From Neopestalotiopsis rosae (taxonomy: Eukaryota > Ascomycota > Sordariomycetes > Amphisphaeriales > Sporocadaceae), in contig JALGAS010000011.1 in assembly GCA_023078685.1 (NCBI GenBank), positions 620,001-684,000 of the forward strand: 64,000 bases of DNA, in the 5' to 3' direction. The notes beneath the pieces were generated by a model. It did not search any database, had not been told where the DNA came from, and saw only the letters and a list, made by a program, of their open reading frames with translations. Position numbers and translations under genes: made by a program. Shown here piece after piece: positions 23,414-35,112 of this stretch. Each line of letters begins with the position of its first letter. The stretch's first letter is position 1.

Positions 23414-24783
23414 CGATTCTTGTTTGTTGAAGAATTGGAGCTTATTGCAAATAATGTCCACTAGTCATAAATGACGCAAATGAGGGGCCTGCTAATTGAG
23501 TTTTCTGCTCACCTGCATACACACGACGAAAGGGCGAAACACTATTACGTTACACTTCACTCAGAATCAATTGAGTTTAGTATCCTTTTGTATTCCTTTC
23601 AATTATGCCGCTTCAAGGACCATGAGTTGTTTGCATGCTCGAAACCATTCACATTTGCAATCCCGAATCTACATGTACACGAGCCACTTGTCGAGGCCTG
23701 CCGTTGGAGTGGGTAAGGTTATATCTGTCACCTAAACTATGACTAACAACCAACAAATAATTCTGCTCTCTCCAGGCATACTTTGTACTTGGCCGAGGCG
23801 CAGCTACACTGGTCTATCCTAAGCGGCTACCGGCCGTGCGGAGTAAATACACTTCGTTGGTCGGCTATCATAGCGGATTATGTTAGATGATATTCTTTTG
23901 CTTGAATACCGGCTATGTTTCGCCTTTCAGATGCTCGATTATTACTGATATTTGGTCCACACATCACGAAGGACGATCTTGTTTAGTTTTCCAAAGTAGA
24001 GCCCGCCTGACTGCGTCGGTGTCCGCCGTCTAAATGAGACTAAGCCAGCTGTAAGGCAGACTGTGTTGGTGTTGGAATCCTTCCGGCTCAAAGCGCCAAA
24101 GTGTCTTTACGAGTCAATCATCTAGACGTCTCGTATTTTAAGAGTATACCAGGCCTGCTATGTAGTCCGTGAACTCGATAAACGGCACGGAGAGGGACCA
24201 TTTCTATACGTTCACAATGTAAATCTCCCGTCTAGGAATGTGATGCTGCTATTTACGTATCGCGTGAGTTTACCACGCATTATTGGGCAACAGGCAAACT
24301 TTCCAGAGCGTGACCAAATTCCTAGGGCACTCCCAACTCCTAGCATGAAGCCACGATTCGATGTGCTTTGTCTCGCTACATGAATTGATCTACATAGTAG
24401 AGATCCACGATCTGGGATCTTGCAAACTAGGGTATCGATACTAGTGCATTAGTTAAAGAACCGAGCTCAATTCAAAGTTGGAGCCGGCTGAATGACTGAG
24501 GCTACTGAAGGAAGCCTCTAGCTCAAGTACAAGGGAATCGAGGTATGGGGAATAGGCGGTGGTTTCTATGCTGTATAAGAGCCAACCCAGGAACGCATCG
24601 ATTGAACTTGGAACCGACATATTCTTTGTGTGTCTTGCCGATTCAGGCATCTATTTCGTGATTTGCAGCCATTGTGCGTGAACTGAGCACAAAGATTATC
24701 TCGCTTTGTTTACCTCGGAACACTTTATTCGCAATAGACAACATTCAATTGCCCTCTACTTATCCACTGTAACACTAAAAACG
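23414..24783. other. Intergenic region upstream of the VWA-Hint gene
   Basis: About 1.4 kb without a supportable gene. Open frames at 23471-23735 and 24453-24650 show no features. It should contain the VWA-Hint promoter. An extra upstream exon of that gene cannot be excluded, but I see none. Confidence 0.5.
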
Positions 24784-27245
24784 ATGGTACAAGCCCTTTG
24801 CCATTTCCTGAACACTTACTTTCTAATAATTATTTCCTAGACTCGAATTGAACTTGAAGTGCCCGACGATAATCGTAACCCTACCACGGCTGTCGAAACA
24901 AGATCACAGAACATCATATCTACCTCCATCCTGGCAGATGACATACTGTTATCGATTAATCCTGTTGCATCATGTGGTGGGGTCCTAGTCGAGGTCAAGC
25001 CTCCACGACGCCCAAACAATAAAAGTATCGAGCACGTGCCCTGCGATATTGTTCTGGTCATCGACGTGAGCTACAGCATGTTTGATGCAGCCCCTGTCGT
25101 CGGCTTCGACAAGAAGGGACAAGTAACTCGAGAGCATCCAGGGTTCTCGGTTCTTGACATAGCGAAACACGCTGCACTGACAGTGCTAGAGACATTGGAT
25201 GGTAGTGATCGACTGGGCATTGTGAAATTCAGTGATCAGGCAGAGGTGAGTTATTATTTTGCTTCTCTGCTTTCTGGTATAGATCTTGGCTTTCTGGAAT
25301 CAAGCTAAAGCCATTGGTAGGTCCTACAAGAGCTTGAGTTCATGAACTCGGATAACAAGCTAGCTGCGGATGATCTCATCAGAGGACTGGAGGTAGAAAA
25401 CTCAACGAACCTCTGGCAGGGTATCTTGAAAGGCATCAATCTCTTCAAAGGCCAAGAGAGTTCGGGTCGAAATCCAGCGATCTTGCTATTGACAGATGGT
25501 CAGCCAAATGGCCAGTAAGCATGATCAAATACCGACCTCATGGTGTTTCAGGGTATATCAAACTCACATTACCTCAGAGTTCCACTTCAGGGGTATGTTG
25601 AAAGCATTCAAAATATGACACCACTGCCAGCAGCTATTCATACTTTTGGCTTCGGCAACGACATCATGTCAGACCTATTAAAATCCATCGCCGAGGTCGG
25701 AGGTGGTAATTATTCGTTCATACCAGATGCTGGAATGGTGGTATGTCTTGAGATACAAAGATATTGATCTCGAAACACGCTTCAAAAGTTAACAAGACTC
25801 AGGGGACCGTTTTCGTCAATGCCGTGGCGCACCTTCAGTCTACATTTGCCAACAGGTGTATACTGAAACTGACTTGTGACGAGAAGCTGAGCTTACAAAA
25901 TGGGTCTGTGGAAGAGACAGCTGGAAGCAAGGGACAGGATGATCTCGCCACTTTGACTTCTGGTCTCACGCTCAGGTCCAATAGCCCCCAGAAAAGAAGT
26001 CTGATACTTCCCCTCGGCAATATACATTACGGTCAGTCTCGGACTGTATATTTCAGTAGCAGCCACAAAGTGGACTGGAATAAGTTGCATACTGGCGAGT
26101 TGGCTATGAGTGCCGAGCTTTCCTACTTGCGAATGGGTCAGGCTCAATTTGTAGTCAAGGCCCAGCGCAACGGACGAGAGGCAACCTCGTTACCCGACTG
26201 GAAAGTATCCTACCACCAGAGCCGCGCCATGATCTGCAGCTATCTATCCTCATTTTTCCCGCTCGGGGAAAATGGTGAGCGCAAAGCGGTGGACTTGGAC
26301 ACGGAAACCATGGTCTCGGCTCGAGAGAGATTCGATGCCCTGTGCAAGAACATCCCAGCCAAGGATTTTGACGATGCTTACAACAAGTCATTGATGCAGG
26401 ACTTGCAAGGGCAGGTCAAGCTGGCAGTCTTTGACAACGACTACCTTTGCACATGGGGATTGCATTACTTTCTCAGTCTGTGGGATGCGCATGTTCATCA
26501 GATGCGCAACACCTTCAAGGACCCCGGCGTCCAACAGTATGATGTCGACAGCCCGCTCTTCCTGGGGTGCCAAAAGAAGTTGATATCGGCATTTGACACG
26601 TCCGTCAGGCCCCCAGAGCCCAGTCTCAGATCCCAAGCCGATGGAAAGTACAGCGACGGCAGAGCGACCGTGTCCATGTCTTCGTACAACAGGAGTGACA
26701 ACCCTTGCTTCTCAGCCTCGAGTATGGTCACCTTGACCACGGGCCAGGACGTCGCCGTCAGCATTCTGCGAGAGGGCTCTGTAGTTCAAACAGCAGCTGG
26801 AGGTCGCAAGGTGGCAGTAGTCTTGAGGACCCGAGTACGCGAAGTGATCATGTGCAGGATTAACAAGTCCCTCCTCATCACCCCGTACCATCCCATTGTA
26901 CACAAAGGCTCGTGGACTTTTCCAGCCCTTGTTGCAACTGGGGCGGTGGTCTATTCGGGCACAGTCTATTCAATCTTGTTGGAACCTGACGCCGATGCAC
27001 AAGCACACACGCTTCGAATGGGCGGGACCTGGGCTACAACATTGGGCCACGGCATCACCAGCGGGATGGATGCCAGAGTCCATGGTTTCCTGGGAAATTA
27101 TACCCGAATATCGAAAGCATTGACGGTACTGGGAATCGGATCCAACGGGATCGCCGTCAGTTCTGGAGTCATCCGCGACAAGCGCAGCAAGAAATTGAAG
27201 GGGTTCAAGAAAATATGCCCAAGCTCAGCGCAGCTAGAGGCGTGA
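24784..27245 (+). CDS. VWA-domain protein with C-terminal Hint (Vint-type) autoprocessing domain, 5 exons
   Basis: Exons 24784-24786 (ATG only), 24841-25245, 25321-25514, 25578-25740 and 25803-27245 give 735 aa. Splices restore DQAE/VLQELEFM, PNGQ/VPLQGYV and DAGMV/GTVFVNA. The VWA domain (about residues 65-255) has a MIDAS-type D76-V-S78-Y-S80 and a later LLTDGQPN. A beta-rich middle region (about 256-540) follows. The Hint domain starts at Cys557 in NPCFSASS and has the block-B motif T615-P-Y-H618-P and a LEPD-containing strand. In the VWA-Hint families of Pfam (Vint, Vwaint), such Hint domains resemble hedgehog and intein self-cleaving modules. Cys557, Thr615 and His618 are all present, so self-processing is possible but unproven. 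No signal peptide is seen. The acceptor of intron 3 has nearby alternatives. Confidence 0.88.
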
Positions 27246-29048
27246 CGGATAGTGCCGCAGTGTCTGAGTGTGCGTACGAGTTGATTGTACGTAAACCATC
27301 GCCTCATTCCTCTCACCTGCGCGTGGTATTTAACCGTCATGGCAAGATTGGGATGAGATCAAGAACAGAAAAGCGATCATGAGAGAGGTAGAAGTCGTCT
27401 ATATTTTGTCTAACCTAGTCAATTTTTGATGCTGTGGAAAAATTCTCTTGGCTGGCAACTCCCGTTGGCAATACAAAGTGTCGAGATGGGGGACAACAAG
27501 TCTTGCAGAACTGCGGTAGGTAACCTAGGTAGTCTTGGCATCAACAGCCCTATTGTACGATCCCTGCTAGAGCAGGTATAGGCGAGTTGCGGGAGATCGA
27601 CAGTCATGCTGGACTGCATGGCCATGCCAAAGTTAGATACCAGACATCTACCTACAGCAAGTAAAGGGCATGTTCTGGGTTAGAGGTGCCATTGCAAGTA
27701 CGCTGCGACTCCACGTTCACTCGGCAAGAAGCGTGCGTATCAGTTTTCTTATTGCAAAGTCAGTCAGTGTGTCGGCATCAGATGGCGGCGGGCGGTGAGA
27801 TAAGTAGCACTTGAGTATGTAGGTACCTAACCTACCTACTATGTACATTGCAGCGCGTTTTCTGCGACAAGTTGTTAGTGGAAAAGCCCCCTCGAGCCCC
27901 TCCCAAAGCCTCCCCCCACTGTATCACTCAACTCTTTTGCATTGCCCGTAACCTCATCATGACGTACACTAGATTAGAAGAGGGCTGCGAGGAAAAAATG
28001 ACTCGCGGAGCCACATATCTCAGATGGGAAAACGTGCTCTTTTCTACCGAGGCCTTGCTCTTCCTTTCTTTCTCCCTTTCAGCTTGACTCTAGGCTACCC
28101 CCAGACATCTGCGATCGGACCTCTGTGGTATATGTAAGGGCTGAAGTAGTCCTATGGGTACAACTGTCTAACCTAGGATGATTGATAGCTTGGGTGGGTA
28201 ATCATGTCATGTATGTAGCCCACTCGTACGTACTTTGTAGGTAGGCAATAGGTAAGGCAGCTATCGTTGACCGGAGTAAACTAGCCGGATCGCTGCAATC
28301 GGCAACCTGGGGGCATGCACGGGGGTTAGACAGGTCCATAGGTCAAGCAAGGTAGTGCTGCAGTTCGATATGCACCATAGCTGGGCATCACCACGTGTCC
28401 GGAAATTTACTGGTATCGCCGTGCTACATCCTTAGTGAAGAGATACTTTCCAAACAAGAAATAGATTCTGTTTCATGGCAAACATGGCTGCCCCTCAACC
28501 TCGGAGACTGCCCAGGTCACTGACAGCACGAGGACTGGCCAGACTGGGTGGGCTACGTGAGGTAGGTTAGGTAGGTAGGTACTTGGACATTTATTCGATG
28601 CCAGATGCCTCTATCCCGCAAGCTTAGGCGAGATCTAGAATGTAGTAACCTAGGTAGGTTCTAGACCCCTCAGCCCTAGTGCTGCCGCTTGTTGTGGCGG
28701 CAGGTCAGGCAGTTCTGGTCCTCTGGGAGTTTTTTCTTCCAACCTTTGATCGTTTGAGTTACATTTGCAACTCAAAGAAGACAATAATCATCACCCAGGT
28801 TCGACAGTTCTCACGATATTTTGAATGATAGTGCCAATCCTGGCGATTACGCGCGTTGATCTTTCCTAGAAGCTGCGCCATTTGGTCGTGTCTCGATCAC
28901 CTAATAGCGTGGGAATGCTTGTGGGATTCTCCGAGGGGCTCCATTCATACTGCTCAAGGAGACATCCCTCTAACCACATTACAGAATCAACTTTGCGCAT
29001 GGCGGCGCAACGATAATCTCTTTGATTCGAACGCAGCTGTATCCTCTC
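27246..29048. other. Intergenic region with clustered CCTACCTA/TAGGTAGG motifs
   Basis: No gene is seen. The motif CCTACC or its complement recurs, for example at about 27829-27842, 28240-28247, 28560-28581 and 28648-28659. The 3' end must hold the histidine kinase promoter. Confidence 0.5.
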
Positions 29049-32000
29049 ATGTTCGAGCATGCCAATACTGCAAGCACAGTCGTGGACGACGAATGCCGTG
29101 ATGCCACCATCATGACACCGGCAGCACCCGTCTTGAACTTCGATTGGACGCGTGATCCTCCTCCAGCCAATCTCACGCCTTTTCAGCAGTTCGTCCGGCA
29201 TGTCGATTGGAACACTTCGTCCATTGGCCCAATGGCCACATGGCCCTCGGAACTCAAGCAAATCCTTCGCTTGATGATGGCTGATACGGAACCGCGGATA
29301 CTGTACTGGGGACCAAAGTTTACCATTATCTACAATGAGGCATACATCCCTCTGGTTGGTGCCAAGCACCCATCGATGCAGGGCAAAGATGCGCCGAATG
29401 TCTTTCCCGAGTTTTGGTCCTATTTTGACAAGCTCATCAGTCGTCAACGTCTCACTGCCGAAACTCTGCGCGGCGAGGCCGACATGTTCCTCATGGAGCG
29501 GCATGGTTTTCTCGAAGAGACTTACTTTGACTGGAAACTGGTCCCGGTCATTGGCGATGATGGCCAGGTCAAGGGCGCATATGGATGTCCGTCGGATTTG
29601 ACACTCGACATCATTACGGCGCGTCGGGTCGACTGCAGAAAGCAGATTGCAAGACAGATCGCCAAGACCAAGAGTCTGAAGGAACTCTGGGATGACACCT
29701 TATCTGGCCTGCGCATGAACGAAAAAGACACTCCATTTGTGTTGTTGTACTCGGTACAGGAACAGACAGGTCTAGCGGCGCCTCCATCCCGTCCGCATTA
29801 CACTTGCCGCCTCGAGGGTTCCATAGGTGTGGATTCTGACCACATCGCTGCCAAGGAGTACATGGACGCCCAATACGATATCGATGGTTTTGCGCCCAAG
29901 GTGCTCAGTGCCTTTACGGCCGAGGAGACACTTGTCTTGAAAACGAATGATCCTAGCCTCGAACCACTTCTGAGTGGAATTGGTGTAAGCAAGACCCATT
30001 ACTCTGGATATGCTTTCACTTTGCCCTGTCATGTCCATTGACTTGTTCATGTAATCATTCAAAGCAGGCTAGAAGAAGAAGAAGAAGCAAAGACTGACTC
30101 TGATATTTGTGGTAGTGGAAAGGCTATGGTTCACCGAGCCATGAACTCGTCATCCTTCCGCTCAAGTCGGACGACGAGATTGTTGCATTTTTCATCTTTG
30201 GACTGAATCCCTATCGGAGATACAACCAACTGTACGAAGACTTTTTGCGGTCCTTGACTGAGGTAATGAGGCCGCATATTGCCAGAATCAAGCTGTCCGA
30301 AGAAGTCCAGCGTCGTGCAGAGATCGCTCGAAAGGCCACATCCGACTTTCAAAAGAGCGAGAAGAGATTTGAAAGCTTTGCGGCACGCTCTACTATTGGT
30401 CTTGCCGTCTCGGGACTCGACCGCAACATCATTTATGCCAATGACGCTTGGTACAGATTTGCTGGACTAGATCCGACCAGAAATAATTATGATGACTGGC
30501 TAGCTTCCGTGTACGAGGAAGATCTGCCTCTGGTCAAAGAGTGGTGGGTCAAGGTCCTGACTGAGAAGAAAGGCGGTCAATTCCAGTATCGGTGTAAGAT
30601 TCCGTTTCGTCAAGGCCACATGTACTCGGATTATAGGACAGCCATCTGCGCTGGTAAGTGCTCTTCCAGCTAATCGATCCATTTCTGTGTGGAAGGTACT
30701 GACTATCCTCAACAGTCTACCCAGATCTTAATGAAAATCAGGAGATTGAAACGGTCATGGGGTTGGTAGTCGATATCTCTGAGCTGAAATGGAATGAAGA
30801 ACAACTCAGTGATCGATCCAAGGCTTTCGAAATGTCAGAAAGTAAATGGAGGAATTATGCAGAGAATTGCCCTCTGGGAATCGTGCGAACAGACGGACAA
30901 GGCCATGTCCAGTACGGTCAGTCAATGGCAATTTCCAATGCAACAGACCCGATGCTCTAGAAGCGCTGAATCAGAGGAGACACCATCCCTATCGCTCTAT
31001 GCTGATCTTGTTTTCGAATAGGTAACGATGCCTGGCACGCTTACTACGGATTCACTCGTGGCAAAGTATTTGGCGCACAGCCTTGGCTGCCGTTCATTGC
31101 TGATAATTGTTTGGAAAAATGGGATGAGTGCTTCAGAAGCTTCAGTCGCGAACCTGGACCAAGGACCATGGAGCTCAAGTTGAAGAACAGGGTTCACACG
31201 GTCCAAGAAGGAGATCACTTCATCGAGAATGGTGTGTATATACTAATCACCGGCTTCTCCGAATTCAAGGACGATGGCACAGTCGATCACATCGACTTTT
31301 GGGTCACAGGTGGTTAGTAATCAGCATCCTCAATAAATCTGGTATTTATAAGAAGACAGCTAACAGTGTGTAGGGTAAATTCCTATTTCTCAACATGCTG
31401 GCGGATGAATCAGACAGGCCTCGCTTGACAAGCCAGTGCTATCTTTCTTTTCCACATAGTTGATTCAAATGAAGAAAGACACTGACTTGTCGCAGATATC
31501 AGCGCCCAGAAGATGGCAGCAAAGATTCTGACGGACAAGATGGATGAGGCTATTCGCTTAAAGACGCACCAAGAACGATTCATTGATATGATCAGTCATG
31601 AAATCCGCAATCCTCTCTCGGCTGTATTGCACTGTGGTGAGGAAGTGGTTGGTGCCATGAAGGCAAGCTCAAAGGCTTTGAATACAGCAACAGCAGCCGA
31701 CGCATCCGCGCCACCACGAAATGAATGCGCCGTCATTCGCCAGCATATTGAAAATGCACTGGACGCAGCAAACACGATCATGTATTGTGTGCAGCATCAG
31801 AAGCAGATAGTGGACGATGTTCTCACGCTCTCAAAACTTGATGCGGATCTCCTGGTGGTGTCCCCAGTTCCTGTCCAGCCAATGGTAGGTCTAGCTCGCT
31901 TCTACCTCTGCCGAGGTGGCAGACAGTCTTTGCTGATATTATTCCAGGATCTTGTACGAACTGCTCTGAAGGTTTTTCAACCAGAATGTAAAGTTATTCT

Positions 32001-33283
32001 CCGTGGTTGACCGTTGGCGAGTATGTTATAGGATTTGAAGCAAGTGGCTAACGTGGACTACTGCAGTGAAAATGACCAACATTACTCTTTCCGTGGTTGA
32101 GGATCAATCCTTGAAGGATTTGAAAGTGAACTGGGTGCTTCTCGATCCGAACCGCTTCTTACAGATCGTCATCAATCTCGTCACGAACGCAATCAAATTT
32201 ACCCGCACGTCGACGGCCAAGGAAATAATCATCACCATAGGTGCATCGCCCAGTCCATTGAGTCATGATAGCCTGGGGGTCAATTATGTACCCCAGCGAT
32301 ACGAGCCAGCCAAAGCAACCAGTCCTACGGATGACTTTTGTCGTGACATGTTATCTCAAGAAGAAATGTACCTGTACTTCAAGGTCAGTGACACGGGAAA
32401 GGGGCTCACAGCCGACGAAATGGCCCTCCTATTCAACCGTTTCTCGCAAGCTTCTCCGAGGACTCACATAGAGTACGGCGGCTCCGGTCTTGGGTTGTTC
32501 ATCTCTCGCCAGATTACGGAAATGCTCGGTGGCAAAATCGGCATGAGCAGTTCTGGCACAACAGGCAGCACTTTTGCCTTTTACGTCAAGACGCCAAGGA
32601 CAGGACCGCCACGTCGTCCCTCGGTCAGCAATGAGCCTATTCTAGAGCTGACCAGGACGTTGAGCTTGACGAACATGACTTCGCCGCTTGTCGTCCCGCC
32701 GCCACCGTCGCGTCAGGAGAAGGGCGGTGCGGCTATTGATGTAGCACTCGTGGAGCCAGCAGATAAGAGCGTGGCTTCGGCTACCTGTCGGCACGTTCTC
32801 GTTGTGGAGGACAACCTTGTTAATCAAAAGGTCCTCTGCAAGTTGCTCCGCACCAGGGGATTCGTAGTTCAAGCTGCAAACCATGGCCAGGAGGCATTGG
32901 CAGCTATCCGTATGCTTCCAGTCAAGGAAAAGAAACAGAGCTTCGATGTGATTCTATGCGATATAGAAATGCCCATCATGGGAGGCATCGAATTTGCACA
33001 AGAGGTCCGTTCGCATGAACTGTCGGGCAAGATGCCAGGCCACGTGCCTATTATCGGCGTCACTGCCAATGTGCGCAGCGAACAGGTCAGCTCAGCTATC
33101 GAGGCTGGAATGGTAGGTCCCCCTCCTGGATACAACGTGCAGCAGGATAATCCCACTCACCAGACATAGGACGGCGTCACCACCAAGCCATATCGTATCG
33201 ATGACCTGATAGCACATATCAATCGTGTCTGCAGTGCAGGCATTTGTACATCGATTCAGTCTGCAGTCAATCTGCGACTTTGA
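29049..33283 (+). CDS. Hybrid sensor histidine kinase with PAS domains and receiver, 8 exons
   Basis: Exons 29049-29984, 30116-30653, 30716-30916, 31022-31309, 31496-31884, 31948-31987, 32067-33112 and 33170-33283 give 1183 aa; all seven introns are GT..AG. Domain order: an N-terminal PAS-like sensor (HVDWNTSSIGPMATWP, then YWGPKFTIIYNEAY), a GAF-like middle, two further PAS repeats (IIYANDAWYRFAG and YGNDAWHAYYG), HisKA with the phosphoacceptor in ISHEIRNP (H689), HATPase with NAIKFT, DTGKGL and GGSGLGL, then a receiver with VVEDN, the acceptor in LCDIEMP (D1096) and TKPYR. No membrane helix is seen, so it is probably a soluble sensor. It would act through a histidine phosphotransfer protein, none of which is in this window. 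The start could also be the ATG at 29112. Stimulus unknown. Confidence 0.93.
30071..30088 (+). repeat. GAA microsatellite in histidine kinase intron 1
   Basis: An (AGA)n tract lies inside the 131-nt first intron of the histidine kinase gene. It is a simple repeat with no evident function. Confidence 0.7.
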
Positions 33284-35040
33284 AGGGGTTGTGTATAATT
33301 AGTTAATAGTATAACAAATATGGAAGATGCAATGGCTGGGAAGCGTCGTCCTTTACCGCCCAATGCATCAACTCAAAAATACTGCGGTTGTTCAATAAAT
33401 GGCCAACAGCCATCAGCTACATAACCCAGACACACTATTCGCTGCACATTTCCATAGAATCAAACATGCCATGCATCATTATTGTAACGACTGCCACACA
33501 AATGATAGCGCACAAAGTTGATACCATATTGTAATCCAATCCAGCCTAGTGAGGGTTGACTTGGCGATTATGACAATTCTTTGCACCTATCTCGTGAGGA
33601 CCCGAGTTGGAGCGTGAGCAAATGGCCTGGAATATGCCAAGATTCAAACTCTACACTAAACTTCGCGAAGGCATCATGAGTCCTGAAGTGAGTAAGTGCC
33701 GCGTCCATTCGTACTGCATTGCGGTCGACCGGCCTCGCCCAGTTTTCTGCCCGTGCCGTTTTCTTCTTCAGAGAACACTGTGACGCATATCCCTCCTATC
33801 TACCACAAAATCACGTTTTCTCTGCAAAGTCCCTTCTGTAGGACGGTCGACAAGGCATCACATGCTAGAGCATGTCAAAAAAAGGGGAATCTAGAGGTGA
33901 TAAGAAGGGGGCAGTGTGATCTCCTCCGTTGGTAGGTTCGGCATTCTCGGGCGATGCCGTCACGAGACGGGCGCTCCGCCGAGCCGTTATATCAATAGCA
34001 GAGTAATGTCTCGGCCCGCAACCTCTCAGGATGATTTACCGTCCCGTGCGTGTCCAAATAGACGGACGACACCTGCCTTGTGCCTCTCAAACACGTTCAT
34101 AACCACCGTCTGACTGCATCCAGAGTGCCTTGACGAGATGGTCAATTAGCAAGAGCGCATAAAGGTTCAGAGGCCGTGGAGTTCCGTGTCGTTGAAACCG
34201 GGACATGGCGAACACGGTGTTGTAGCCCCCGAGTACAATACTGGCTGGACTGTCTTTAGATACAACGTTTTGAGATGTAGCAAGTTCAGACGATCAGCGT
34301 TACCGTTGGAGTGCAGAGAGAGGCTCTGCCCACAATTCAGAGCCGAAAAGAAAGAAGCGTTATTCTCATGAGCGGCCGCAATGACTCCCGGCAAACGGGT
34401 AACGACAAACACCAAAAGCAGCAAAACAGCCGATGCAGTGGCAGTTTGCAGGAACCCTCTCCCGAGCTCCTGGTTGCATGAACTGTGGCGTCGGGCACCT
34501 GCTTTTTGGTCACAAGCAGTTCACCTACTATGTACAGAGAAATATATGTGCAGCGCGCCAGAAGAGAAGAGCACAGGCGCCCGCCAATTTCCCTATCCCC
34601 GCGCTGCTCTGGAGTATTGTAGCATCGAATTTCTTGGTTGGGAGGGACGCGACTGGATGCAACACCAACGCTGTCATGCCCTTCTAGGCAATTCAACCTT
34701 CACTGACCACCTAGCTTGTACAAACCAGACATACTCACCCGAGTGTCCCTACGGGTGTTGAAAGAAACGCTGATGGGGAATGCGGTGGAGCTAGAAATGG
34801 ACAAGACCCGGGGGCCAGACATGCATGCACGTACTGTTTGTAGTAAAGACAGGGCATTGTGGTAGTGGATTATTGATTTCCGTCCCAAGTTGGTTCGAGA
34901 TTAGCGATGAGCGGAGTCTCGAGCATTTATTACTCTTATATAGGTGCTTGATAATCATCAATGCCTGCCTGCCTGCAATCCAGTCACGGCACATGTGTGT
35001 GGGTGTTTGTTTGCGTAGTATATTGTGCCCAGTCTCGCCT

Positions 35041-35112
35041 GTCCGCCTGTCCGCCTGTCCGCCTGTCCGCCTGTCCGCCTGTCCGCCTGTCCAGCTGTCC
35101 AGCTGTCCACCT
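35041..35112 (+). repeat. 8-bp minisatellite, 9 units
   Basis: Six perfect copies of GTCCGCCT are followed by two of GTCCAGCT and one of GTCCACCT, head to tail with no spacers. A variable-length tandem repeat in non-coding DNA is the simplest reading. Confidence 0.95.

Noticed and set aside
35041..35112. Tandem repeat considered as a CRISPR array
   Set aside because: Units are only 8 bp with no spacers, and the genome is eukaryotic.
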